In this document: positions 6,420-15,825 of the stretch, one piece after another
Layout of the letters: every line of letters starts with the position of its first letter
Position numbering within the stretch: position 1 is the first letter of the stretch
From: Chrysochromulina parva
Taxonomy: Eukaryota > Haptophyta > Prymnesiales > Chrysochromulinaceae
NCBI GenBank assembly: GCA_002887195.1
Contig: PJAB01001234.1
Coordinates: forward strand, 1-16,141
Direction: 5' to 3'
Length of the DNA: 16,141 nucleotides
Translations under genes and position numbers: made by a program
The notes under the pieces: generated by a model
The model's database searches: none
What the model saw: the letters and a program-made list of their open reading frames with translations, nothing else
What the model was told of the DNA's origin: nothing

Positions 6420-8810
6420 ATGTCGACTCGCGTGAACAGCGGCGGAGCCGGCTCGAAGACGCCCCGGGGCCCGTCGCCCAAGCGCACGCTCAGCACGCCT
6501 CGCAACACCAGCCAGCCATCCGCGCGTCAGGCGCGCGTGGTGTCCTCTCCCGGGTTCAGCGGCACGGCACGACGGCCAGCACCAGAGGCCTCGTCGTCCG
6601 CCGACATCGGCAGCAGCAGCAGCAGTAGCAGCAGCTCGCACGCTGGCTTCAGCTCTGTGGGCGGCGGCGCCGGACACCTCTTCACAAAGCCGCCCGCGGG
6701 CCGCAGGACGAATGCGGCAATGCCCATGCACATTGGAGGGATGCCGGCCTCCTCGCGCCCGTCGAGCATGCTGGCCTACCCACTGAGCAGCCGCGTTGGC
6801 CTCTCGCCGCGCGCCGCCGACCAGCGCCTGCGTGTCGTCGTGCGAGTGCGGCCGCCGGTGACGGTCGCGGAGGCAAGCGTTGAGGAGCGCTCGACGGTCG
6901 CAGTGGACGAGCAGGCGGCGCAGGTGAACATAGCGACGACTGACGAGAGCGGTGCGCCCACTTCCCTCCGGTGCACCGCCGACGCCGTCTGCGGCCCGTC
7001 CACCAACCAGTCGGTCGTGTACAGCCACGTGCGCCCGTCGGTGTTGGCGGCCATGCAGGGCGGTCGCGGCTGCATCATGTGCTACGGCCCGAGCGGCGGC
7101 GGCAAATCGTACACGCTGCTGCGCACGAACATAGGCGAGTGGGGTCTCGCCCCGCGCGCCGTCTCCGAAGTCTGCGCCGCCTTCGAGCCGGGAGGCAGCC
7201 CGAGCGCCCCTTGCGTCGAGATGGCCTGCTGGCTGATCCATGAGGAGCTCGCAATAGATGTGCTCCTGGAGACGAGTGGAGTGGAGCCGCCCACGGCGCA
7301 CGCCCTCGGGCCGGTGGCCGACTCGGACGCGGCGACCGCCACGCTGCCGCCGCCCAGCAGTGCGCTCGGCCACGCCGCCCTCTCACGCCCCAACGTTGGG
7401 GCGGTGCGCGAGGGAGGCACCCCCGTGTCCCTCATCGACGGGGCCAGCTGGGTGGGAGCCCGATCAGCGCGCGAGGGCCTGCTGGTGCTGCAGCGCTGCC
7501 ACAAGGGGCGACAAGCCGCGATGGGACGGCTGAGCGCGACGCCGTCGACGGTGCACACCATCGTCCTGGTGCGCACGCCGCCGCTCGCGCGCACCGCCAC
7601 GCCGCCACCCTCTGCCGGCCCCGCCTCGCCCGAGCGCAAGTCGCCGCCGCCCTTGGACACCGACACCGATTTCGCCGACTCCGAGGGCGCGGCCGAGGGT
7701 GCGAGCAGCGCCGGCGGCCTGCTGTGCTTGGTCGAGCTCGCGGCGGTCACTGGTGGCGAGAGCGAGGCTCTGAGCGTGCGCGCGCTGCCGCCCGATGCCT
7801 CCCTCGACACGTTGCAACGAGTTCTCTCGGCCCTGGGCGCCGCCTCGAGCGCGTCCGCTGCCTCCGAACCAAGCGCGGCTGTGAATGTGAATGTGGATGC
7901 GCCCTTCTTCGAGAGCACTCTCACGACCTTGCTGCACGACGCGCGCGTGCTCCAGCGCGGCGCCGACGTGTCCTTCGTCGCGTGCATCGGACCCGGCAAG
8001 GCGGCGGCCGCGCTCGGGGCGCGCACGCTGCGGGTCGCCATCGCCGCTAGCCATGCGCGGCTCGCGCCTCCGGAGCCCTCGACGCCGCGCGGGCTGGCGT
8101 CGCTTGTGTCCCAGCTGCGCCGGCAGCTGGCCCACGCGACGGCGGCGATGGCGACGAGCGCCGCCTTTCAGGCTGCGGATCGTGAGCGCCTCGAGCGCGA
8201 GAACGCCTCGCTCTCGGCACAGCTGCGTGCGCAGCTCGAGTCCGAGGCTGGCTGGCGGCACGAGCTCGAGGAGGCCAACGCGCGCGCCGAGCAAGCCGAG
8301 GCCGCGCTCGACGCGGCGCGCGCGAGCGGGCTGGGCGGCGGCGCCGAGACGGTCCAGGCCGAGTTTGCACGCGAGGCCAGGGTGCTCGGGCTCCTCTGCC
8401 GACAGGATGGGCGACGAGAGCAGGCGCTCCGTCTGCAGCAGCGTGCACGCAAACTGCACGAGCGCGCCCTGGGCAAGAGCCACCACGAGGTCGCACGCGA
8501 TCTCGCCAACATTGGCAACTGCCTATGCGATCTGCACCGCCTCGATGCCGCCGCGGCCGCCTATCGCGACGCGTACTCCATCGACCTCGCCAAGTACGGC
8601 GCCGACCACGTGCACACTGCGACCGACTTGGCCTCGATCGGCCTCGTGCTCGCGAGCCAGCGCAAATGGAGGGAGGCGCTGCCACACCTGGAGAGCTCGC
8701 AGCAGACGCTCAGCTCGCAGCTCGAGCCCACCCATCCCAACCTAGTCGCCGTCGAAAAGTTCCTCGCCGAGACGCGCGAGCGACTGGCCGCCGAGCCCCA
8801 GCACGGCTAA
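6420..8810 (+). CDS. Kinesin-motor-like protein with KLC-type TPRs and degenerate switch motifs, 796 aa
   Basis: Predicted microtubule-associated protein. Residues 1-130 are Ser/Pro-rich and disordered, with a poly-Ser run. The motor-like domain (about 136-547) has RLRVVVRVRPP (136-146) and P-loop GPSGGGKS (223-230). Its switch I NxxSSR is replaced by LSATPSTVH (371-379) and its switch II DLAGSE by ELAAVT (439-444). A Pro-rich insertion of about 50 residues lies between these. A counterpart of the usual SKLTRLLQD region survives as STLTTLLHD, then SFVACIGPG before the end of the domain. A heptad-like coiled coil follows (about 562-636). Residues about 648-790 hold roughly three 42-residue TPRs of the kinesin-light-chain type (for example ALGKSHHEVARDLANIGNCL). 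The P-loop suggests nucleotide binding; loss of both switches suggests hydrolysis and stepping are impaired, which is inference. The start is the first ATG after an in-frame TGA at 6315, with G at -3. Confidence 0.85.
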   Translation: MSTRVNSGGAGSKTPRGPSPKRTLSTPRNTSQPSARQARVVSSPGFSGTARRPAPEASSSADIGSSSSSSSSSHAGFSSVGGGAGHLFTKPPAGRRTNAAMPMHIGGMPASSRPSSMLAYPLSSRVGLSPRAADQRLRVVVRVRPPVTVAEASVEERSTVAVDEQAAQVNIATTDESGAPTSLRCTADAVCGPSTNQSVVYSHVRPSVLAAMQGGRGCIMCYGPSGGGKSYTLLRTNIGEWGLAPRAVSEVCAAFEPGGSPSAPCVEMACWLIHEELAIDVLLETSGVEPPTAHALGPVADSDAATATLPPPSSALGHAALSRPNVGAVREGGTPVSLIDGASWVGARSAREGLLVLQRCHKGRQAAMGRLSATPSTVHTIVLVRTPPLARTATPPPSAGPASPERKSPPPLDTDTDFADSEGAAEGASSAGGLLCLVELAAVTGGESEALSVRALPPDASLDTLQRVLSALGAASSASAASEPSAAVNVNVDAPFFESTLTTLLHDARVLQRGADVSFVACIGPGKAAAALGARTLRVAIAASHARLAPPEPSTPRGLASLVSQLRRQLAHATAAMATSAAFQAADRERLERENASLSAQLRAQLESEAGWRHELEEANARAEQAEAALDAARASGLGGGAETVQAEFAREARVLGLLCRQDGRREQALRLQQRARKLHERALGKSHHEVARDLANIGNCLCDLHRLDAAAAAYRDAYSIDLAKYGADHVHTATDLASIGLVLASQRKWREALPHLESSQQTLSSQLEPTHPNLVAVEKFLAETRERLAAEPQHG
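6611..6635 (+). repeat. CAG trinucleotide microsatellite (poly-Ser)
   Basis: A 25-bp run of CAG units with one TAG-type interruption (cagcagcagcagcag then tagcagcagc) is read here. In the gene's frame it gives AGC codons and encodes a poly-serine stretch in the disordered N-terminus of the kinesin-like protein. Confidence 0.9.
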
Positions 8811-9727
8811 TGCACACGACTGAGGCGTGCGCACTGCGCTGAGGGCGCGCGCGCAAGAGCAGAGAGCCATCTTCAGGCGCCGGCGCGCGCGTGTGCGTTC
8901 ACGCTGCTACGTGAGGGTGAGCGGCATCCACCTCGCGGACACCGGTGTGCACCCGTTGAGTGTCGTTTGTGCAGACCGCGGCCGCGGAGCGCTGCCCCTC
9001 TCCGCGTGCGCCCGGCCGGCTGCCGCGCGGCGCGGCGGCGGAGATCGGAGACGCGCCGCGTTGGACGTATATGCTTCCGGTTAGCTCCCGTATTAGCCGG
9101 GGCGCTTTTCGGCGTTACCTCGGTCCGTTTCGGCACCGTACTCGTTATCGCCCCTGTCGCGGCAACATTAGCAAGCGGTTACACGGACGACCGGTGACCG
9201 GAATCCGCGAAACGAGCGACGAAATCACTTGTAGGGCATTCACACCGGGTGTGACACAGCGAGGCTCTGCGGACCGCGCCCGCACGCGCGAGTGGCCCGT
9301 CTCCGCCTATAACGCACAACAGTCTCAGTCAACACGCCTTGAGCGGCATCCCATACCGCGCACACACGCCACAAAACACCGCTTCTCTGCAACCAGATAC
9401 ACGCGCCTAGAGCCAGACCCCATATTATTCAGATCTCCCCGATGCGCGCCAGGACTCGACAGATGCACTCCCCACCCGCAGTGCCGGGGGGGGGTCATGC
9501 CCGGGGGTGGAAAGGCGCATGGACAACATCTTCATGGCATGAGGCCCGATCGAGCTCCCGAGCAGCTCTCGAGCGAGCCGCGCGCCGCCGTCACGGCGTG
9601 AGTAGGTGGCATGCCCAGTCGACGCTCTACTGATTGTCACACGCCCGCGACGGCGCCGAGTGCACATACACGCCCGCCCATCCCTTCACATCTGCCCTGT
9701 GAACATGCTGCCCTGTGCGCCTTCCCT
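8811..9727. other. 917-bp convergent intergenic region (two 3' ends)
   Basis: This lies between two converging genes, so both 3' UTRs must end here. From about 9060 to 9440 the base composition changes: more A/T, dense in CpG-containing words, and unlike the neighbouring coding sequence. It contains a near-perfect short hairpin cacaccgggtgtg (9241-9253), a run of nine G (9486-9494), and a repeated word tgccctgtg near 9693-9718. Open frames here (for example 8960-9601 and 8967-9197 on +) are Arg/Pro-rich or have codon use unlike the real genes, and I do not call them. No tRNA or transposon ends were recognised. Confidence 0.5.
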
Positions 9728-12700
9728 TCATTTCTTCTTGGGCGGCGCGGCCGAGGGCTGCTTATTCCCCCCAGGGGCAGACTTTGCGCCCGCCGAGGGT
9801 TTTGGTTGGCTCGCCGGAGCCGCCGGCGTCGCCTTAGCAGGGGCGGCCGCCGCCTTGGCGGGCGCGGGTGTGGGCGCGGGCTTGGGCGCGAGCGTGGGCG
9901 CGGGCTTGGGCGGCGCCTTGCCCGCCGCCGCTGCCGCCGCGTCGGGTCCGCCCTTTCGGTACGAGGGGTGGGCGGTCGGGTTCTCTTCCCAATGCTCACG
10001 CTTGCGCTTGATGAACATGCGCAGCAGCTCCTCAGCGAGGATCCGGCTCATCTCGAATCGACGCGCCGAGAGAGGCCCCTTGAGGCCCCCGGGGGTGATG
10101 TTGGACACGTCGACGTTCGAGATCGTCTGCTGGCGCATCATGAGCATCTCACGCACCGCGGGCGGCGAGTCCTGCCCCTTGGCGACGCGAACCTGCTTGT
10201 TGGCGTAGTTCTTATTGATGAGAGCATCGAGCGTTTGCCGGAAGGCGATCTCGCCCTTATCCTGCGTGAGGCCGAGCGAGAGGCAGAAGCGGTACGCTTT
10301 GGAGGCGGAGGTGCCCTCCTTGGTGCCCGAGATGCCCAAGGGCGGCGCGAGCGCAAGCACGAGCTCCGGAAGGACCTTGGCCGGGATCTGGCCGTTGGCG
10401 TCGGGGTCGTACTTGGCCCACGCTTCCTTGAAGTCTGTGATGTCGTCGGGCGAGACCAGGTCGGGGTTGACGTTGCCGAGCGAGGTGAAGTTCTCGAGGA
10501 TGACGGCGACCACGAGGTTGAGCATCACGAAGGTGCCAATGACCAGGAACGAGATGAAGAAGGGGAGAGCCAACCACGAGCCACAATCCGAGGGCGAGCC
10601 GTCGGCGGGGTGAGGGTCGCAGCCGCGCTCCTCGGAGATCATCGCGTCGGACATGAGCGCCGACCAGCTGTCGCCCGTGAGGCATTGGAAGAGAAGCAGG
10701 CACGACGAGATGAAGGTCTCGAAGTTGCGCTCGTCCGACAGGTTTTCGCCGTGCTGCACGTAGGTGAAGATGTTCATCGCGAGCACCGCGTACATGAAGA
10801 TGACGAGGCCGAGCAGGGAGCCGACGTTGGCGAGGGCCGGGATCGAGAAGACGAGGGTCATCACGAGGTCGCGCAGCCCCTTGAGGTTACGAAGCAACCG
10901 CAAGATGCGCAGCACGCGCAGCACACGCAAGATACGCAGCATCGTGGGCGGGACGGGCAGGTAAGTCGCGAGGAGCTCCGAAAAGTTTTGGTCGGCAAAC
11001 GAGACGCACACGAGGAAAAAGTCGAAGCGGTTCCACGTGTCCCCGAAGTAGGCGCACCCGAGCCCGAAAAACTTGAGTACGAACTCGCAATAGTAAAAGT
11101 ACGTGAAGAACATCATTCCCTGGGTGTAAAAGCTGTAGAAGCTGGTCTCCTCGATGCGGTGGAAGTTGCACGCCATGGCGAGCACGTTGAGGATGATGAC
11201 CGAGATGACAGTGATGTCGAAGTCCTTGGAGCGCACGAGGTGGAAGACGGCCTTGCGTGGGGCCCATTTGGGCTCACGCGGTGCCTTGACCGCCGTGTTG
11301 GACATTGTCTCCTTGAGAGCGGCCACCCACTGCTGCTGCTCGGGCGTCATCGTGGCCGAGCCATCGCTCTCCTGCTTGATGCGCGTGAAGTTGTCCACGA
11401 TCGCGCCCACGAAGAGGTTGAGGCACACGAAGTTGCCCACGAGCATCCAAATTAGGAAGTAGATGGACATGGGCGAAAAGTCGTTGCGCACGGGCGCCAT
11501 GTCGACGCCCGTCGCGTCCATGCCCGCGAACATGAACTCCTCCCAGCCGTCACCGGTCGAGGAGACGTAAAGCACGAGCATCGCCGACTTGAAGTCGTCA
11601 AACGAGCCAAAGGCCGGGTTGAGCCACTCGGTGGGCAGATCGTCTTCGCCGAGCCGGCGCGCCGCCACGAACTCTTCGCCCCCCTCTTCGGCCGCCGCGC
11701 GTGCTTTCATCCGCTTATCGCGCTCGTCGCGGTACTCGCGAGTGCTCATGAGCACGCGCCGCTCGTGGCGCCGACGCGCGAGGTCGAGGCGTGCGGCCTT
11801 GTCGGCGGCACTCTCGATGGCGGCGGGCTGCAGCGGCTGTGAGGAGGCGAGCATGTGCGCCTCGAGCGCGGGCTCGTCGATGAGCGGCGCGGCCGAGGGC
11901 GTCGCAGTCATGAAGGGCGCCGGCACCTCGGCGTCGTCGTACGCGTACGCGTTGAACGCCGCCACATCGAACGCGAGCCCGGGGGCGACGTACTGCGGCG
12001 CCGCGGCGGCGAGGGGCGGCGCGAGCGCGGGCGCGTTGAAGAGAGCTCGGCGAATCTCGCCCTCGGCGGGCACGCACTCGGCGCGCGTAGTGATCTCCTC
12101 ATCGGTGCAGCTGCCAAACCTGCCCGCGAAGAGCTGCATGCCCATGATGGCGAAGACGATGTGGAAGACACCGACGACGGCCATCACCTCGACGACCGAG
12201 GGGAGCGTCTTGATGAGGGAGCCGATGATGAGCTTCATACCCGGGTTGCGCTGGAGCAGCCGAAGCGGCCTGAGCACACGAAGGATACGCAGCGACTTGA
12301 GCTGACCAAAGGCCGGCACGACGTCGGCAAAGAAGCTGAGGATCGAGATGATGACAATGCAGAAGTCGAGGATGTTCCAGCCGCTCTTGAGATACGCGTT
12401 GGGCGCGAAGAGGAAGTCGTATGAGATGATCTTGAGGGTCATCTCGATCACGAAGAAGAAGGTGAAGACGTAGTTGGCGTTCTTGAGGTAGACTTTGAGC
12501 TCAGAGTCATCTGGCACTCGCGGCACGTCGATGGCGAGGGAGATGGACGAGATGATGATCAGGATGACGATGAACGTGTCGAAGGATGGGTGCTCGACGA
12601 GCCACCGGGCGCCGTTGCGGAAGCCATTCTCGGGGCCGAGGCAGAAGAGCGAGACGCCCTCGAGGGGTACAGGCTCCGGGGCCACCTCCACCACGACGGG

Positions 12701-15286
12701 CTCGGGCTCGGGCTCAGGCTCGGCCCCTTCCTCCTCGGGCGCCTCCTCCTCCTCCTCCTCGTCGGCGAACGCCTCGAGCAGAATGGCCACGAAAAGGTTC
12801 ATGATGATGAAGAAGCCGATGATGAGGCCGGGGATGAAGAACGCGCTCGTCAGGAGCACTCCGTTGATCGCGGCGCACACCTGGAAGGCGTCGACCCAGC
12901 CGCCTGTGAAGATGCCAAAGACGGTGAGCATCGCCGTGAAGAAGTAGTCGAAGTGCCAACGGCTGTTCTCCGAGACGCCTGTGGCGCCAAAGATCTGCAT
13001 GCCGAGCAGGGAGAAGATGAACATCATCAGGAACATGAGCACGAACAGGTTGGAGATCTGCGGCACCGCCTTGACGAAGCTCATCACAATCTTGTACAGC
13101 CCGGGCCATGCCTTGAGCAGCCGCAGCAGACGGAGGAGACGAAGCATCCGAAGGAAGGAGATGTTGATGCCCGTGTCCGCAAGGAGGATGGTGATCAGCA
13201 TCTCGCCGATCGAGAGGGACACGATGATGCCATCGAGCAAGTTCCAGCTGTCACTCCAGTACCCTTTGCAGCCGAGAGCGATGATCTTGAAGAACATCTC
13301 AACGATGAAGACCCAGGTGATGAAGGAGCTCAGCCCCTCGGTCAGGTTCTCCCACGACTCCGGCTGGCCCGCGTAGGGCATGCACATGACCACGAGGTTG
13401 AAGACGACAAACCCCGTCGAGATGTCGCCCATCGTCTTGCCAGTCATCAGCTCCTTGAGCGCGAGTCGGCAGCCACCCGTGGGCGTGCAGTCGCAGCAGC
13501 CCGGACCCGCCTTCTCGGTGCCATCGGACATGGCTCGCCCGGCCTTGATGAGGGCGGTCGTCTCCTCCTGGTTCACATCAAAGGTGGGGTCGCCCTTCGG
13601 CACACGTTCGTTGATCTCCTTTTCGGCATCATTGCTCGCCTGCGCGCGCATGAACTCGTCGAAGATGACCGCGAGGAAGAGGTTAACGACGAACATACCT
13701 CCGATGACGGCGATGCCGATGAAGTAGATCCACGCGTCATAATGGTAGGCCAGCATGACGTCGAACATGGGACCGGTCCAAGTGTCGAAGGTGATTGACT
13801 GGATGATCGGGATCATCGCCGCGGCGACGTTGTCGAACGAGATCGTGCCGCCGTCGGGGTTCTCTTGGAAGTAGAAGCAGGTCGTGCCATCCTCCTCGCA
13901 CACGGAGGGGTCGGCGAAGCAAAGCGTGCCCGTGTCGAACGAGCCTTGTGGGTTCATGCTCGTCACGCCACCACCACCGCCCTTAAGCTGGCGACGGGCC
14001 AGATGCATCGCCTCCATCGCCGTCACCGGTGCCGCGAGCGCCTCGGTGGGCGAGGCGAGCAGCTGCTTGAATGCCGGGAGCGAGGCGGCCGCGAGGGCCG
14101 CGCCCGCCGAAGTAGCGGCGTTGCCAAGGGCGCTCGTCACGAGGGCGGGCGCATCGACCTCGGCGAGCATGCGCTCGAAGGGCGATGCAGGGATCCCGTG
14201 CGCGTCCTCTGGCACCCCGGGAAGCGCGCACCGGTAGTGCAAGATGCCCTTGAAGAGCTCCATGCCCACGATGCCGAAGACGAGGAAGATGAAGCCAGCG
14301 AGGGCACCCACATTGCCAAGCGCGGGCATCGACTGCAGGATGGAGCCCACGAGCACGGGCATGCCCGGCACGCGACGGAGCGCGCGCAGCGGACGCAGCG
14401 CACGCACCGAACGGACGGCGGACATGTTGCCAAACACGGAAGGGAAGAGGATGGGCAGCCACGCGAGAGAGACGACGACAAAGTCGAGCTGGCACCACGC
14501 ATCGCGCAGGTACGAGTGCTTGTGGAAGAGGAAGCCGTACGCGATCACCTTCGTGCACAGCTCGAACGTGAAGATGTACAGGTACACCCACTCGAGCACC
14601 TGCGAGCGCTCGCACGAGCAATCAGGTCAGCGTACACACAGTGGGTCCAGCGACAGCGGCTCAGCCCGAGCATTAGCGGCCATGGCCAGAAACGCCACAC
14701 ACGGCCAGCGGCGCAGCCACCACACGGAGCACCAGGGCATCGCGCCCGAGCGGCGAGAGGAGTGGCCACGCGGCGCGGCGCCGCCGCGCGGCGGGTGAGC
14801 GCCCGCCGCGCAAGGGCAGCCTCGGCATCAGCGGCGGCGGCAGCGTACCGCGAGGATGTCCTGCTTTTGCGTGCCGGGTGGGTCCATTGGTGAGGCCCAC
14901 GCCATCGTAGTGCAGTTGACCATGATGGTGAGGAGGATGAACGGATCGAACACCGCCGACTCCACCACGTTGATGGCAAGGCGACGGGGCAAGTGGTACG
15001 GGCGCAGGCAGCCGAGTGAAGTCGAGTGGTAGATCCACCCGCTCTTGCCCTTGACCACAGAAGGCGGGTTGCTCGACGCAAGCATGGAGACAGGTGGGTA
15101 CACTTTCTCCTCCTCGAAGGCGAGTTCAGCCGCGATGTCACTCCAGTCCATCACACCCCCATCGCGCCCCTCGCGATGCTCCTCGATGACGTTCCGCAGC
15201 AGCTCGCGATGCTCCTTCATGTCTTTTTCCCACTCCGAGCGGGTCGTCTGACCCATCTCATATCTGCTGCTCACCCTCGCCGCCAT
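9728..15286 (-). CDS. Four-domain voltage-gated cation channel (Cav/Nav superfamily), two exons, about 1769 aa
   Basis: Plasma-membrane voltage-gated channel alpha subunit. Exon 1 is 15286-14849 (146 codons), exon 2 is 14599-9728; both junctions are phase 0. Exon 1 gives a Cav-like N-terminus and S1 of domain I (about 108-132); exon 2 resumes at VLEWVYLYIFTFEL (S2). S4 helices carry Arg every third residue: DI about 205-222, DII about 628-642, DIII about 912-930, DIV about 1366-1386. Pore motifs are TFDTW (D418), TGGW (G712), TGDGW (D1163) and TGDSW (D1456). S6 ends are NLFLAVI, NLFVAIL, NLFVGAI and NLVVAVI. After IVS6 come a Cav-type EF-hand-like region (around 1543), an IQ-like helix (about 1660-1680) and an Ala/Pro/Lys tail (about 1698-1769). 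No beta-subunit AID motif and no Nav IFM motif is seen. The filter suggests cation permeability, perhaps Ca2+ or mixed. The ATG at 15286 is preferred because upstream sequence looks non-coding, though the frame stays open to 15544. Confidence 0.9.
9864..9912 (-). repeat. Imperfect 24-bp tandem repeat in the channel's C-terminal tail
   Basis: The word gtgggcgcgggcttgggcg occurs at 9870-9888 and 9894-9912, with a 24-bp period. On the coding (minus) strand it gives repeated PKPAPT/LAPKPAP motifs in the Ala/Pro/Lys-rich, probably disordered cytoplasmic tail. Confidence 0.8.
12695..12765 (-). repeat. Acidic simple-sequence stretch in the DII-DIII linker
   Basis: Runs of ggctcg and of cctcct on the + strand encode, on the minus strand, a poly-Glu segment and an alternating Glu-Pro segment (EPEPEPEP). 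They lie just after IIS6 and make the cytoplasmic DII-DIII linker short and strongly acidic. Confidence 0.8.
14600..14848 (-). other. Spliceosomal intron (249 bp) in the channel gene
   Basis: On the minus strand exon 1 ends ...CTCGCG and continues GTACGC, a GT donor at 14848-14847. The acceptor is cgctcgcag ending at 14600, followed by GTGCTCGAG. A branch-point-like CTGAC/CTGAT lies roughly 30 bases before the acceptor; there is no clear polypyrimidine tract. Reading through meets a stop at 14828-14830, so the intron must be removed to make the protein. Splicing restores the conserved S1-loop-S2 of domain I (KQDILA joined to VLEWVY) without a frame change. The length is a multiple of three, but retention would truncate the protein. 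Confidence 0.82.
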
Positions 15287-15825
15287 TGGTGCGGATGCCG
15301 CCACACTGAGCGCCCCGACAGCCCGGGCGTCGAAAAGCAGCGCACGCGCCGCGACGCGAAATGCAGATTTGCGAGTCTGCGTTCGCCAAAAAAAGTTGAG
15401 AACTGGACTCCAAAAACGTTGGTCTTTCCCCACACGATTTGCTGTGCGGTGTGAAAGTGAATGTGTTATGAATGTGTCAAGTCTTGTGATCCACACTTTT
15501 TGTCGTGGAATGTTCGCTGCACACACTGACGTGTCTTGTGTCAAGTTGCATGTTGATTGCTTGTGTGTCGTCGACGTTTGGAGCGGGGCCGCACGGGCAC
15601 GCTTTTCGTTTCACGAAAAAACGGAGTCTGCGCTTCACAGCCAAGGAGGAGGGGGGAGGGGCGGTAGCTTGAATTTCTCAGTCTTTCTTGTAGAGTTTCC
15701 GTGTAGTGGCGTGTGTTCATCCTTAATCGCGAAAAGGTCAGCTCAGAACGACACGCACCGCCTTGGTCACTAGCCACACGAAACACGGCCACGCAGCGGT
15801 CGCTTCGAGCGGTGTTCATTTCAGA
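15287..15825 (-). promoter_or_regulatory. 539-bp intergenic region: promoter/leader of channel gene, 3' end of the next gene
   Basis: Both flanking genes are on the minus strand, so this should hold the 3' UTR of the gene at 15826 and the promoter and 5' leader of the channel gene. About 15360-15640 is much less GC-rich than the genes, with gtgt-rich words, homopolymer A runs near 15390 and 15616-15621, and the nonamer gtgtcaagt repeated at 15474-15482 and 15538-15546. A purine-rich ggaggaggggggagggg tract lies at about 15643-15660. The frame that leads into the channel stays open up to 15544, so part of the region could be N-terminal coding, but its composition argues for leader. Confidence 0.45.

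Noticed and set aside
9241..9253. Hairpin cacaccgggtgtg as a terminator
   Set aside because: It has a one-base loop and no downstream T-run, and rho-independent terminators are not expected in a nuclear genome. It could be a 3' UTR structure or chance.
8960..9601. A 213-codon + strand frame in the convergent intergenic region
   Set aside because: Its codon use and Arg/Pro/Thr-rich composition do not match the real genes, and it has no recognisable domain. It is kept only as part of the compositional-island observation.
11270..11400. An animal-Nav-like inactivation (IFM) motif in the DIII-DIV linker
   Set aside because: The linker has no IFM-like hydrophobic triplet; it instead resembles the Cav linker in length and in its lead into IVS1.
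9611..11455. A 614-codon open frame on the + strand opposite the channel gene
   Set aside because: It is antisense to clear channel coding sequence and is an Asp/Glu/His/Arg-rich translation typical of the reverse of membrane-helix codons in GC-rich DNA. It shows no domain logic.
14828..14848. Exon 1 of the channel read through to the stop at 14828 as a separate short protein
   Set aside because: The reading beyond 14849 is a short Arg run ending in a stop. A GT donor at 14848 and an AG acceptor at 14601-14600 join exactly in phase and restore the domain I S1-S2 region.
15287..15544. An 86-residue N-terminal extension of the channel from an ATG at 15544
   Set aside because: The frame is open, but the sequence is A/T-richer, lacks the G/C third-position bias and has no conserved features. 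The ATG at 15286 (+4 G) directly precedes a coding-like N-terminus. Not fully excluded.
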